Source: Rhizobium sp. RCAM05350 (GTDB lineage: Bacteria; Pseudomonadota; Alphaproteobacteria; Rhizobiales; Rhizobiaceae). Taken from it: 64,000 bases of DNA. The DNA is taken from contig CP087974.1 in assembly GCA_024426085.1 (NCBI GenBank), positions 3,506,001 through 3,570,000 of the forward strand, in the 5' to 3' direction. Below, one piece after another: positions 28,964 through 41,400 of the stretch; within the stretch, counting starts at the first letter, position 1, and the number at the start of each line of letters is the position of its first letter. The position numbers and the translations under genes were made by a program. Below the pieces are notes generated by a model. The model ran no database searches. It worked only from the letters and a program-made list of their open reading frames with translations, and was not told the DNA's origin.

Positions 28964-31175
28964 CTAATCCTGTTCCAGCATCAATGTCGCCAAAGGCGGC
29001 AGGGTGATGGTGGCAGTAATAACACCTGCACTGTTTTTTGTGGCCTGGACGGCTCCTCCGTTGCCTTTGCCGCTGCCGCCGTAAATCTCGGCATCGCTGT
29101 TGAGAATTTCCTTCCACCGCCCCTCAATCGGCAGCGGTATGGTGTAATTTTCCCGGTAAACCGGGGTGAAATTGCTGATGACGGCGATGGTCTTTTCACC
29201 GGGCGCCTTGCGCAGCCAGGCAAACACCGAATTCTCCCGGTCGTCGGCGATCAGCCATTCGAAGCCTTCACCCTCGCAGTCGCGGGCGTGCAGCGCTGCC
29301 TTGTTGCGATAGGTGCCGTTCAGGTCGCGTACCAGCCGGCGCATACCTTCGTGCAGGGGATATTCGAGCAGGTTCCAGTCGAGCGAGCGGTCTTCGGCCC
29401 ATTCTTGCCATTGGGCGAATTCCTGCCCCATGAACAGCAGTTTCTTGCCGGGATAGCCCCACATGAAACCATAATAGGCTCTGAGATTGGCGAATTTCTG
29501 CCAGTCGTCGCCGGCCATCTTGGCGATCAGCGAGCCCTTGCCATGCACGACTTCGTCATGGCTGAGCGGTAGCACGAAATTCTCGCTGAACGCATAGAGC
29601 AGACCAAAAGTCAGGTCGTTGTGGTGGTGTTTGCGGTGGATCGGCTCGCGCTGCAGATATTGCAACGTGTCGTGCATGAAGCCCATGTTCCACTTGAAGC
29701 CGAAGCCCAGACCGCCGGCATGGACCGGGGCGGAAACCTTTGGCCAGGAGGTGGATTCCTCGGCAATGGTGATGATGCCGGGATGGCTGCCGTAGACTTC
29801 CTTGTTCATCGTCTGCAGGAAGCGGACGGTATCGAGATTCTCGTTGCCGCCATACTCGTTCGGCACCCATTCGCCATGTTTGCGCTGAATAATCGAGATA
29901 GAGCATCGAGGCGACCGCATCGACGCGCAAACCGTCCAGGTGGAATTTTTCAGCCCAGTAGAGCGCATTGTTGACCAGATAGGAAAACACCTCGGCGCGG
30001 CCGAAATTGTAGATCGCGGTGTTCCAGTCGGGGTGGTAGCCCTGACGCGGGTCCTCATGCTCGTAAAGAGCTGTGCCGTCGAACCAGCGAAGACCATGCG
30101 CGTCAGTCGGGGAAATGCGCCGGTACCCAATCCAGAATGACACCGAGGCCGACCTTGTGGGCGCCGTTGACGAAGCGGGCAAAACCTTCCGGCTCGCCGA
30201 AACGGGCGGTCGGGGAATAGAGGCCGGTGGTCTGGTAGCCCCAGGATGGATCGTAGGGATATTCGGTAATGGGCAGGAACTCGATGTGGGTGAAACCCAT
30301 GTCGACGCAGTATGGGATCAGGCGCTCCGCCATTTCGTCCCAGGTCAGCATGTCGCCATTGTCGTGGCGCTGCCAGGATGCGGCATGAACCTCGTAGATC
30401 GAAATCGGCTGGCGGCGGGCATCAACGCTGGCCCAATGGGCGCGGTGCGCCTCGTCCTGCCAGACCTGCTCGATCTCGCCTGTCGTCATCGACGCATTGT
30501 TCGGGCGCAGTTCCGAGCGGCGGGCGAAGGGGTCGGCCTTCAGGGGCAGCAGTTCGCCGTTCTTACCGACGATCTCGTATTTGTAGATCGCGCCGGACTG
30601 GACGTCGGGGATGAATATCTCCCAGATACCGGTATCCTGGCGTAGCCGCATCACATGGCGGCGGCCGTCCCACTCGTTGAAATCGCCGACGACGGAGACA
30701 CGCTTTGCATTGGGAGCCCAGACGGCGAAATGAAAGCCATCGGCGCCGTCATGCTTGAGCGGATGCGCGCCCATCTTGTCGAACAGCCGCAGATGCGAGC
30801 CTTCGCGGATGTAATAATCATCCATCGGGCCGAGCACGGGGCCAAAACTGTAGGGGTCGGTGACGGTCCATTCGCCGCCGTCGTTGCGGGCGCGGTAACG
30901 GACCGGTTGGGCCTTTTTACGGCGATGATACCCTCGAAGAAGCCGGCATCGTCACGCCGTATCAGCGTGCCGATCTCCTTGCCGGCCAAAGTTTCGGCGG
31001 TCACCGTTTCGGCGCCGGGGCTGAAACAGCGGGCAACGAACTCCTTGCCCGCCGGATGGACACCGAGGGCGCCGAACGGATTTGCATGAGTGCCAGCGAG
31101 GATCGCCGCAATCTCTTCCGCCGACAGACTGGCTGGCGAAACGGTAGGCGTGGCGTCTTTTGGCACTGATGTCAT
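28964..31175 (-). CDS. glgB: 1,4-alpha-glucan branching enzyme (frameshifted)
   Basis: GH13 branching enzyme that introduces alpha-1,6 links. The start at 31175 is preferred because GGAGA precedes it and its ATG overlaps the glgP stop as ATGA. The N-terminus has an extra CBM48-like module, a second follows (ADGFHFAVWAPNAKRVSVVG), then the barrel: VILDWVPAHFP, the nucleophile region LDGLRVDAVASMLYLDY, the acid/base region IITIAEESTSWP and LPLSHDEVVHGKGSLIAKM. Frame changes are near 30918, 30850, 30108 and 29898. Roughly 735 residues after repair. The stop is at 28964-28966. Confidence 0.94.
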
Positions 31176-33637
31176 CCGGCTCTCCAAATTTCCCCGGCAT
31201 ATTGCCGGATTGTGCGGTCAGAGGAGAACCAGCCCATGCGCGCGGTGTTGCGGATGGTCTTGGAATACCAGCTGGCCGTGTCCGTCCAGATCGCGTCCAC
31301 CTCCCGCTGCGCCTTGGTGTAGGCGTCGAAATCGGCCGCCACCATGAACCAGTCGTGATTGTAGATGCCGTCGATCAGGCCGGTGAAGCGGTTGCGATCA
31401 TCGGGGGAGAAGACGCCCGACGAGATCGCGTACAGGGCTTGCGACAGCTCCACGATTGCTCGATGATGGCGCGAGGATTGTGACCCTCGGCGCGCACCTT
31501 GGTGACTTCGTCTGCCGTCATCCCGAAGATCTTGATATTCTCCTCACCGACCCAGTCACGCATTTCGACATTGGCCCCGTCCAGCGTTCCAATGGTCAGC
31601 GCACTGTTCAGCGCGAACTTCATGTTCCCGGTTCCAGAGGCTTCCATGCCGGCGGTCGAAATTTGTTCGGACAGGTCGGCCGACGGCACCATGATTTCGG
31701 CGAGCGAGACGTTGTAATTGGGAATGAAGACGATCTTGAGCAGGCCGCGCACTGACGGGTCGTTGTTGATGACTTTGGCTACGTCATTGGCAAGTTTGAT
31801 GATCAGCTTGGCGTTGTGGTAGCTCGGCGCCGCCTTGCCGGCGAACAGTTTGACACGTGGGACCCAGTCCAGCTCCGGATGCGAGCGGATCTGGTCGTAG
31901 AGCGAGATCGCCTCGATGATGTTGAGAAGCTGGCGCTTGTATTCGTGGATGCGCTTGATCTGGATATCGAACATCGCCGACGGATCGATGCGGATGCCCA
32001 TGCGGCTCTGTACCAGCTGGGCAAGCTTGACCTTGTTGGCGCGTTTGATCTTGGCGAATTTGTCCTGGAAATCTGGCTTGTCGGCGAAGGGATCCAGCGC
32101 CTGCAGGGCTTCGGTATTGTCCATGAACTCATCGCCGATCGCATCGTGGATCAGCGTCACAAGCTCGGGATTGCACTGCATCAGCCAGCGGCGCGGGGTG
32201 ATGCCGTTTGTCTTGTTGTTGATGCGCTCAGGATAGAGCCGGTGGAGATCGGCAAACACCGTTTCCTTCATTAGTTCGGTATGGAGGGCGGACACGCCGT
32301 TGATCGAGTGCGAGCCGACGAAGGCAAGGTTGCCCATGCGGACGCGGCGGTCGCCGCCTCTCGTCGATCAAGGAGATATTGCGGACCTCCTGATCGGTAT
32401 GGGTCTTCTGCTTGCGGGCCTCGAGCAGGATCTGGCGTTGATCGCATAGACGATCTGCATATGGCGCGGCAAAAGCCGCTCGAACAGCGGCACCGGCCAG
32501 GTTTCCAGCGCTTCCGGAAGAAGCGTGTGATTGGTGTAGGAGAAGGTGTGGCGGGCGATATCCCAGGCTGTCTCGAAATCCATGCCGTGAACGTCGGTCA
32601 ACAGGCGGACGAGTTCGGCGACGGAGACGGCCGGATGGGTGTCGTTGAGCTGGATGGCCACCTTGTCCGGCAAGGAGGTGAAATCCGGATATTGCTGCAG
32701 ATGGCGGCGCAGGATGTCCTGCAGCGAGGCGGACGAGAAGAAGAATTCCTGGCGCAGGCGCAGTTCCTGACCCGCAGGCGTCGCGTCGGCGGGATAGAGC
32801 ACGCGGGCAAGGCTTTCGGCCTTGTTGCTTTCTCTGAGGGCACCGATGTGATCGCCGGCATTGAAGGCATCGAGCAGGATCGGGTCGATCGGATGGGCGG
32901 TCCATAACCGCAGCGTGTTGACGCGCTTGGCACGCCAGCCGACGACTGGCGTATCGCAGGCGGTCGCGATGACGCGCTCGGCCGGTTTCCAGACGTAGCG
33001 GGTCACTTCCTCGTCGACATTGACGGTTTCGACCGAGCCGCCGAAGCCGATTTCGTAGGAGCTTTCGCGGCGCTCGAATTCCCACGGATTGCCGTGGGCA
33101 AGCCAGGTTTCCGGCAATTCTGACCTGCCAGCCATCGGCCATCTGCTGGCGGAAGAGGCCATGCACGTAGCGGATGCCATAGCCATAGGCCGGGATGTCG
33201 ACGGTCGCCATGCTTTCCATGAAACAGGCTGCCAGACGGCCGAGGCCGCCATTGCCGAGCGCTGCGTCCGGCTCAAGGGCGGCGATGACGTCGATATCGA
33301 CGCCGAAAGAGGCGAGCGCCTCACGCAACTCGTCCATCAGGCCGATATTGGTGACGGCATCGCGCATCAGGCGGCCGATCAGGAACTCGAGCGACAGATA
33401 ATAGACGCGCTTGGCATCGGTGGCGTAGGTCTTGCGCGTCGATTCCATCCAGTTGTCGGTAATGCGGTCGCGCACCACCAGGATCGCGGCCGTCAGCCAG
33501 TCATGCGGCTTGGCGACCTTCGGGTCCTTGCCGATGCGGTAGGTGAGGCGCTCGATGATTTCCTGGGCAAGGACTTCGGAGTTCGATCTGCGAGGGGCGG
33601 CGCTCGGAATTTTCTCGTTGGACAAACGATCGATCAT
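31172..33637 (-). CDS. glgP: Glycogen phosphorylase (frameshifted)
   Basis: PLP-dependent GT35 enzyme releasing glucose-1-phosphate. It begins MIDRLSNEKIPSAAPRRSNS and contains EPDAALGNGGLGRLAACFME, VAIQLNDTHPAVSVAELVR, FDIQIKRIHEYKRQLLNIIE and the PLP-lysine region GTGNMKFALNSALTIGTLDG. Frame breaks lie near 33117, 32438, 32358 and 31455. About 820 residues. First gene of the operon: a terminator for the next minus-strand transcript lies about 170 bases upstream, so the glg promoter should lie in 33640-33800. The weak purine stretch before this ATG leaves the exact start open. Confidence 0.94.
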
Positions 33638-33806
33638 GAAAAAGGTTTACCCTCTGCGTGCGGTTTGGGAGACCGGAGGCGAACACCAACGGGGCATATG
33701 AGCGATTTATGCACCGATACGAAGCGCTTGCAATAGCGTTTTCAATAAGATGAAAATTGTAGAAGTCGGTGGGTTCGAAACGGCTTGCGATTTACCGGAT
33801 AACGCA

Positions 33807-33842
33807 GAAAAGCCCGCTCCGATATCTCAGGACGGGCTTTCG
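33807..33842 (-). terminator. Rho-independent terminator of the TadE/G-like gene
   Basis: On the minus strand AAAGCCCG, a 16-base loop and CGGGCTTT form an 8-bp stem followed by TTTTCTG. It separates the upstream minus-strand gene (ending at 33964) from the glg promoter. Confidence 0.75.
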
Positions 33843-33963
33843 ATTGCAGATAATCTCGGTTGCTGCGTCAGGCGAACGGTCATCGCCGAGGCTTTTTCAC
33901 CGATATTCTCAAAACTTATCGCCTGCTTTTCAAGCATGTATTCGGCGACCTTCGCTGATCGCC

Positions 33964-34957
33964 CTACTTCACGAGGCGGACATATGTCCCGTCTGCTCCG
34001 CAGGTGGCGGTGACGGTGTAGAAGAAGTCCTGCCGATCCCAGCCGCCGCCGTCTTCCCAGGCATGTTCCTGCGTCTTGGTGCAGCCTGAAGTACTTTTCC
34101 AGCGATGCCTTGACGCCAAGCGGGACCTGCTTGCCATCAACGAACAGATGATTGCTGGTGGCCGGATCATCGGTGCGCAGGACAGTATTGTAGTTCTTGT
34201 AGGTGCTATTGGTGTTCTTCGCGCAGCTAACCTTGCTGTTCTTCACCGTTGCCTTGTAGCCGATGTCGCAGCCGTCGTTCTTGATGTCCATGCGCAGGGC
34301 AAGATTGCTGTAGCTGCCGAGGTCGATAACCCCGGTCGGATTGGCCACATAGGTGCCTTGGCCGCCATCAGCCTGGGTCGTCGGCTGGTAGATCACCGTA
34401 CCGACAACCTCTTCGGTGGTGGCGCCCTTGCGCAAGACGAGGATGGAAATCTTCTTGTAGTACCACCCTTGCGCCTTGGTTGGCGTGAAGGTGATTTTTT
34501 TCGGGCTTCATCGGCGACAGAGCTGATGCCGTGACGCTCACATCGATATTTTTGATGGAAGCAATCCTCATCAGGCTCGTCGGCACCGGCTTGCTCATCG
34601 CGACCGTCAGCGTCTTGTCGACAGCGCTGATCTTGTATCCGATTACAGCGAGTTTTTCGCCCTGGTTGGTTTCTTCATCCTTTGCAGTGGCGGATTGGTG
34701 CCATGATAAATTTCTCGGCCATCGCTTTTGCTGTCGAGAAATTGGTGCCGTCGGAAAACACCTCCGCCTGCCAGCACAGCTCCATCGGCGATGTCCTGCA
34801 AGGTGGTGCGCTCCGAATGCGCGACGCTGATATCGACCGCCGAACCGGCCCCAACAAGGACAACGGGCAGGGCAAGGGCGGTGAGCATTGCAAAATTGCC
34901 GGACTTGTCGTGGGCAAGATTGAAGCACGACTGCAGAAGACGTGATCGCTTGGTCAT
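33964..34957 (-). CDS. TadE/TadG-like pilus-assembly-related secreted protein (frameshifted)
   Basis: Starts MTKRSRLLQSCFNLAHDKSG followed by one N-terminal membrane helix (NFAMLTALALPVVLVGAGSAVD), then a typical TadE/G repeat SERTTLQDIADGAVLAGAEVF. This is the signature of prepilin-like TadE/TadG proteins associated with Flp pili. The remaining 250 or so residues are an extracytoplasmic domain rich in Thr, Asn and Lys, with two or three Cys (CDIGYKATVKNSKVSC). Frame changes occur near 34770, 34690, 34498, 34435 and 34085; the last frame ends TCGADGTYVRLVK at 33964. No other tad/cpa gene is near, so it is an orphan. The exact protein after repair is uncertain. Confidence 0.65.
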
Positions 34958-35131
34958 TTTTACCTACCTGGAATATTCATTTTTCCATGAAACGATCTTT
35001 ATCGGGTAAGTCTTACGGTTCGGTTCAGACCATCAGTCAAATTTGAATGAAAGATATAAACCACTGAAAGATAACGAATTTTACGACCGCTCCGTGTCCG
35101 AAAAAGGGACGGCCGGCGTTCCCGTTCTGGT

Positions 35132-36010
35132 TCACTGTAGCGGAATGACATCGACGGCCTGTTCGGTCTTGTGCGAACCGTAGCTTTTCAGCACACCGAT
35201 GACCGGTGCCACATCGCTGTAGTCGTGGCCATGGCCGACGACGATGTGATCCAGTCCCGCAAAAATATTGTTGGTCGGATCGAGTTCGAGCCAGCCTGTC
35301 GTGGTCCCGCACCAGACGCGCACCCAGGCATGCATGGCGTCAGCCCCTTCGAGGCGCTCCTTGCCCGGCGGCGGGATGGTGCGAAGGAAGCCGCTGACAT
35401 AGCCGGCGGGGATGCCGAGGCTGCGCAGCGCGGTGATCATCACATGGGTGAAATCCTGGCAGACACCGCGCTTCAGCTTGAAGGCTTCGCGTGGGGTCGT
35501 ATCGACGGTGGTGGCCTTCGGATCGTAGGCAAAATCCGTGTGGATCTGGGCGCAGATGGCCGTGGCGATCTGGCGGATAGTCATGCCGGGCTTGGCGATG
35601 CCGCGCGCATAGGCCGATATTGCTGCATCATCGGGAAGACGCGGGCTGGCGCCGAGGAAATGATGCGGCGAATTGGCATCGAGCGACCAGACATTGGCGA
35701 TCTCGGCGGGGAAACGGGGAAGGTCCGGGGAAAAATCGGCAGCGAGTGGCTGTTGTTCCAGCTGGACGCGGGCCTGCATGCGGATCACCAGCTTTTCATG
35801 CTGCTTGCGAAACAGGATCGAGGTCGAGGGATTGGCGAAGAAATCGACGCTGTCCCTGCGCTCCTCTGGTGCCGGTGTGCAGGTGACGGTGCCGGCAACG
35901 AGGCGCTGGCGATCGGGAAGCGACAGAGGCAGCACGCGCACGACATGGCGGCCGCCGGAAACCGGGACTTCGTAGGTGTAGGTGATCCGCAGATTGATGT
36001 CGTAGAGCAT
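35132..36010 (-). CDS. Stand-alone transglutaminase-like protease/ligase
   Basis: Intact 292-residue protein. The N-terminal beta-rich part of the bacterial transglutaminase family begins MLYDINLRITYTYEVPVSGG. The catalytic core has all three triad members: Cys in FKLKRGVCQDFTHVMITAL, His in DAMHAWVRVWCG and Asp in GWLELDPTNN. Such proteins act as papain-like peptidases or acyl transferases on peptide amides. Third gene of the amidoligase cluster, 36 bases downstream of the ATP-grasp gene. No signal peptide, so it is probably cytosolic. Confidence 0.9.
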   Translation of the reverse strand: MLYDINLRITYTYEVPVSGGRHVVRVLPLSLPDRQRLVAGTVTCTPAPEERRDSVDFFANPSTSILFRKQHEKLVIRMQARVQLEQQPLAADFSPDLPRFPAEIANVWSLDANSPHHFLGASPRLPDDAAISAYARGIAKPGMTIRQIATAICAQIHTDFAYDPKATTVDTTPREAFKLKRGVCQDFTHVMITALRSLGIPAGYVSGFLRTIPPPGKERLEGADAMHAWVRVWCGTTTGWLELDPTNNIFAGLDHIVVGHGHDYSDVAPVIGVLKSYGSHKTEQAVDVIPLQ

Positions 36011-36046
36011 GGGCTTTCAAATCCGGCGCAGGAGGTCTGTCATAAC

Positions 36047-38460
36047 CTATCCCAGATAGGTTTGCGCGAGGATGTCGGAGAAGCGGCCGAGTTCCTGTTC
36101 CAGATGGTTGTAGACCTCAGCATTCATCGCTTCGGGCGTCATCACGGCGAGGCCGGCGTGGAGTTTCATGGCTTCGCGGTAGAAGGGCGACATCTGGCCG
36201 TTCGAGACACGTTTGGCAATTGCTCGACCTCCGTCTTGATCTCGTTCAGCTGGTAGAGGATCGAGCGCGGGTTGAGCGGGGTCGAGAGCCAAGAGGTCGG
36301 TGACGGTGAGCGAGGCGGTGTTGACGTTGTAGCGGCGGCGGTGGGTCATGACGCTGTCACCGATTTCCAGAAGCATGTCGTAGGCGCCGTCCGGCGCATC
36401 CTCGTCGGACATATGGCCGAGCAGCCGGGTCATGTGCAGACCGCGTTCGAGATAGCGGCCGATCGACAGGAAGCGCCAGCCGGTGAAGCGGTACATGTTT
36501 TCATGCACGAGACCGGCAAAGCCCGCGAGCTTGCGCAAGAGGATGGTCATTGCATGCGTGGCGTCGTCGCCCGCCTGGACGGTCGACTGGAACTTTCGGG
36601 CGGTCTTGGCGAGATCGTTGAGCGCCAGCCAGCCGTCGGCGGAGAAGCGATCGCGGATGTTGCTGGCGCTGAAAAGGGCGCTGTTGATGTTGGCCATCAG
36701 GCTGTCGGGGACCGGCTGCTTGGTATCGATATCGAGCCCGGCCAGATAGTCGGTGATGTCCTTGAGCAGCGGCATTTCGGTATTGGCGGTTTCGGCATAA
36801 CGGCCGTGCCAGGCGCGCAGGATGCGCAGCGCGCCTTCTGCCCGCTCGATATAACGGCCGAGCCAGAAGAGGTTGTCGGCCGCCCGGCTCGGCAAGCTGC
36901 CGGGCATGATGCGGATGAAGCTTTCCTCGGCCGGCAGAAGCGTCATCTGCTCGACGGGCTTCTGGCTGACGATCCAGACGTCGGCCGCCGAGCCGCCAGC
37001 CTGCATGGCGATCGCCGTCGCGTCTGCGCCGGAGCCGATGCGCGCAAAGCCGCCCGGCATGACCTGCCAGCCGTCACGGGTGCGGGCGACGTAGACGCGC
37101 AGACTCATCGGACGCGGCGTCAGCTTGCCATTGACCCAGGCGGGTGTGGTGGAGAGCGTTACGACTTCCTGGCCGACAAGCTTTGGCCCGTCGGTCCGCA
37201 GCCAGTCGGCGACCGAGATCTTGGCAGTATCACGCAGAGAGGATCTGAGCACGGAGCGGCCGTTGTCGTCGAAGAAAGGCCTTGTGGAATAGGCCGGGCC
37301 GATCACCATTTTTTCGATATTCTCGGCCACCTGATCGCGCTCCGGCTGCTGGCCGCACCACCATGTGGCAATACTCGGCAGCACGGGATCCTCGCCGAGA
37401 AGATGCCGACAGATGTTCGGCATGAAGGCGAGGAAGGCGCGGGTTTCCAGAATGCCGGAGCCCAATGAATTGACGATCGAGACCGAGCCCGAGCGCAGCG
37501 CTTCGACGATGCCAGGGGTGCCGATATGCGAACTCTGATTGAGCTCCAGCGGATCGGCAAAGGCGGCATCGAGGCGGCGCCAGAGGACGCCGACGGGTTT
37601 CAGACCAGCCACGGTGCGCACCATGACGCGGCCGTCGATCACCGTCAGGTCTTCGCCTTCGAGCAGCATGAAACCGAGATAGCGGGCGATATAGGCGTGT
37701 TCGAAATAAGTCTCGTTGGCGACGCCCGGCGTCAGGACGGCGATACGGTCGTCAGGATGCTTCTTGCGTGATTGCAGTTCGTCGTGGAAGGCACCGAAGA
37801 AGCCGGCGAGACGACGGACATGAGTTTCGGCATAGAGGTCAGAAAAGGCGCGGGTGGTGGCGACGCGGTTTTCGAGCGCGAAACCGGCACCTGAAGGGGC
37901 TTCGGTGCGATCGGACAGGACCCACCAGTTGCCGTCCGGGCCGCGACCGATCTCGAAGGAACAGAAATGCAGGAAATGGCCATCGGCCGGAAGCACGCCG
38001 ACCATCGGACGCAGAAATTCCGGATTGGCCGCGACCAGCGACGGCGGCAGGAAGCCTTCGGCGACCAGCCGGTTGGGGCCGTAGATATCGGCGGCGATGC
38101 GCTCCAGCAGTTCGGCGCGCTGGATGAGGCCCTTTGAAACGGCCTGCCATTCGGTGTCGTCGATCAGGACGGGCACATGGGAGAGCGGCCAGTTGCGCCT
38201 GAATTCTCCTTGGTGCCGTAGGCCCGGTAGAACACGCCGGCGTCGCGCAGATAGCGGTCGGCGCGAGCAAAGCGATTGGAAAGCTCGGTCTCGTCCATGC
38301 GGCCGATCGAGGAAAGAAAATGCTGCCAGACCGGCCGGACGTTGCCCTGCGTATCGAGCATTTCATCGGCAATGCCGGGAAGCGCACGATAGCCAAAAAC
38401 CGGATCATCACCGATCCGGTTTTCGCTGCGCATCGCTTCTGCCGTCTGCTTCTTGGACAT
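36047..38460 (-). CDS. Circularly permuted ATP-grasp (type 2) fused to alpha-E domain (frameshifted)
   Basis: About 805 residues. After a short N-terminal part (MSKKQTAEAMRSENRIGDDP) comes a COG2308-type permuted ATP-grasp: NRLVAEGFLPPSLVAANPEF, VLTPGVANETYFEHAYIARY, VSIVNSLGSGILETRAFLAF. The C-terminal COG2307 alpha-E domain begins SLPSRAADNLFWLGRYIERAE. The ATP-grasp should form an amide or peptide bond at the cost of ATP; alpha-E has no assigned activity. A frame change near 38206 separates the first 90 residues. Two compensating changes near 36281 and 36208 leave the frame open but replace about 25 residues, where L-N-P-R-S-I-L-Y-Q-L-N-E-I-K is expected. It is 7 bases downstream of the DUF2126 gene. 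Confidence 0.88.
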
Positions 38461-38467
38461 TCAGTCT

Positions 38468-41400
38468 TTACACTCCTGCCGGACGCCGCAAATCGAGCGT
38501 CAGGGGAAAATCTGCTGATGGGGTTTCCGGCACAAGCGTGTAAGCGCCGGCCGTGTGACCCCATGGCTCGAAACGTGCCAGCCTGCGGGCTTCCGCCTCG
38601 TTGCCGTTTACCGGGAACGTGTCGTAGCTGCGTCCGCCCGGATGGGCAACATGATAGATGCAGCCGCCGATCGAACGTTTCGACCATGTATCATAAATGT
38701 CGAATGTAAGCGGCGTGTTAACCGGCAGATTGGGATGCAAACCCGACACGGGCTGCCATGCCTTGTAGCGGACGCCGGCAACGGAAACACCGTTGAAGCC
38801 GGTCTTGGTAAGCGGCAGCGCACGGCCGTTGCAGGCAACGGTGTAGCGTTCGGGATTGGCTGTTTCCAGCTTCACCTGCAACCGTTCGACCGAACTGTCG
38901 ACGTAGCGCACGGTGCCGCCGGGCGCGCCTTCCTCGCCCATGACATGCCATGGCTCCAGCGCCTGACGGATTTCCAGCTTGGTGCCGAGATATCTCGACC
39001 TCGCCGCAGAAGGGGAAGCGGAATTCGAGCTGGGCCGCGAACCATTCGGGCCTCAGATCGAAGCCGTTGGCGCGGAGATCGCCGAGCACGTCGAGGAAAT
39101 CCTGCCAGACGTAATGGGGAAGCATGAAGCGATCATGCAGGGCGGTGCCCCAGCGAACGAGCTTGCCTTCGGCCGGGTTCTGCCAGAAGCGGGCGATGAG
39201 GGCGCGCACCAGCAATTGCTGGGCAAGGCTCATGCGGGCATTCGGCGGCATTTCGAAGCCGCGGAACTCGACGAGGCCGAGCCGTCCGGTCGGACCATCC
39301 GGTGAAAACAGCTTGTCGATGCAGATTTCGGCGCGGTGGGTATTGCCGGTGACGTCGGTCAACAGGTTGCGGAACAGCCGGTCGACCATCCATGGCAGGG
39401 GCTGTTGCGCCATGCCGGGCACGGGCACCTGCGCCATGGCGATTTCTGAGTTCGTAGAGGCTGTCGTGCCGGGCTTCGTCGATGCGCGGTGCCTGGCTGG
39501 TCGGGCCGATGAACATGCCGGAGAAGAGAAAGGACAGCGACGGATGACGCTGCCAGTGGAGGATCAGGCTTTTCAGCAGGTCCGGCCGGCGCAGGAACGG
39601 GCTGTTGTTGGGATTGTTGCCTCCGACAACCACATGGTTGCCGCCGCCGGTGCCGGTGTGGCGGCCGTCGATCATGAACTTGTCGGCGCCAAGCCTTGTC
39701 AGGCGCGCTTCCTCGTAGATCGCCGTGGTGATGGCGACACAATCGGCCCAGTTCGACGCCGGATGGATGTTGACCTCGATGACGCCGGGATCCGGCGCCA
39801 CGCGCATGACGTTGATGCGCTCGTCCTGCGGCGGTGAGTATCCTTCGATATGGATCGGCAGGCCGAGATCGGCAGCTGCCTTTTCAGCGGCTGCGATCAA
39901 CTCCAGATAGTCCTCGATCCGCCTCGACCGGCGGCATGAAGACGCAAAGTCGGCCATCGCGGGGCTCGACGCTCATGGCGGTGCGTACGGCACCGCGAAT
40001 ATCGGCGTTTGCCGCTTCCAGCACCTGTTCGACGCGCTTTTGCCGGGCCTCAGTGGCCGCCTTGCGGGAGGCCTCGGCCAGCGCCCGTGCCGGCGTTCCG
40101 TAATCCGGAAGAGGCTCGCGGTCGATCGAGGGATCTTCCGGGTGTATATAGGGATATTCCGACGGAGGCACATAAGGCAGCGTGCCGAGCGGCATGCGGA
40201 AGCCGATCGGACTGTCGCCGGGCATCAGGAAGATCTTGCCGCGGCGCGTGCGCCATTTCTCAGAGATCCATTTCTGGCCCTCGGCCTTGGAGTTCCAGGC
40301 CTGGACAGGAAGAATATAACCGGTCGGCGTCGTCAGGCCGCGCTCGAAAACCTTGGCGATGCGGGCGCGTTCTTCCGGGCTTTCCAGCTTGGAGTTTTCC
40401 GGATCGACATTTTCCGGCAGGCTGCCTTCCTTGATGATCCATTCGGCCGGATCCTCAAACGCCGGGATGATCATCTCCGGTCTCGATCTCAAGCTCGGCG
40501 GCGATGCCGTTGAGAAGCGCTTGCGCTTCCTTGTCCGTGACCTTGGTATCCTGGCCTTCGGCGGCGATCAGCTCCGGATCGTGCCAGATCGGCTTGCCGT
40601 CCTTGCGCCAGTACAGCGAGAAGGTCCAGCGCGGCAGGCTTTCGCCGGGATACCACTTGCCCTGACCGTAATGCAGGAAGCCGCCGGGGGCGAAGCGTTC
40701 GCGCAGCCGCCGGATCAGTTCGTCGGCCTTGTCGCGCTTGGTGGGGCCGACGGCGCCGGTGTTCCATTCCTCCGATCTGAAATCGTCGATGGAGACGAAG
40801 GTCGGCTCGCCGCCCATGGTGAGGCGCACGTCGCTGCCGATCAGCACCTTGTCGACATGTTCGCCGAGCGCATTCAGCGCCTGCCAGCTTTCCTCGGAAA
40901 ACGGCTTGGTGATGCGCGGATGCTCGGCGACGCGGCTCACCGTCATGGCGAAATCGAAGGTGGTGTTGGCATCGCCATAGAGACCTGCCGGAGATCGGCG
41001 CGGCATTGCGGTAATGCGGCGTGGCTGCCAGCGGAATGTGGCTTTCGCCGGTCAGCAGGCCCGAGGTCGGATCGAGGCCGACCCAGCCGGCGCCGGGAAT
41101 ATAGACTTCGCACCAGGCATGCAGGTCGGTAAAATCGACCTCGGTGCCGGATGGCCCATCCAGTGCCTTCAGATCGGGGGCAAGCTGGATCAGGTAGCCG
41201 GAGACAAAGCGGGCAGCCAGGCCGAGATTCGCAGGATCTGCACCAGCAGCCAGCTGGAATCGCGGCAGGAGCCGAGCGCCAGCTGCAGGGTTTCTTCCGG
41301 CGTCTGGACGCCCGGTTCCATGCGGATGACATAATTGACCTTCTGCTGCAGGCGGGCATTGAGGCCGACGATGAAATCGATGGTGCGCATCGGCGTCAGG

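Noticed and set aside
36272..37468. 398-codon open frame on the plus strand opposite the ATP-grasp/alpha-E gene
   Set aside because: No family features; caused by codon bias of the true minus-strand gene.
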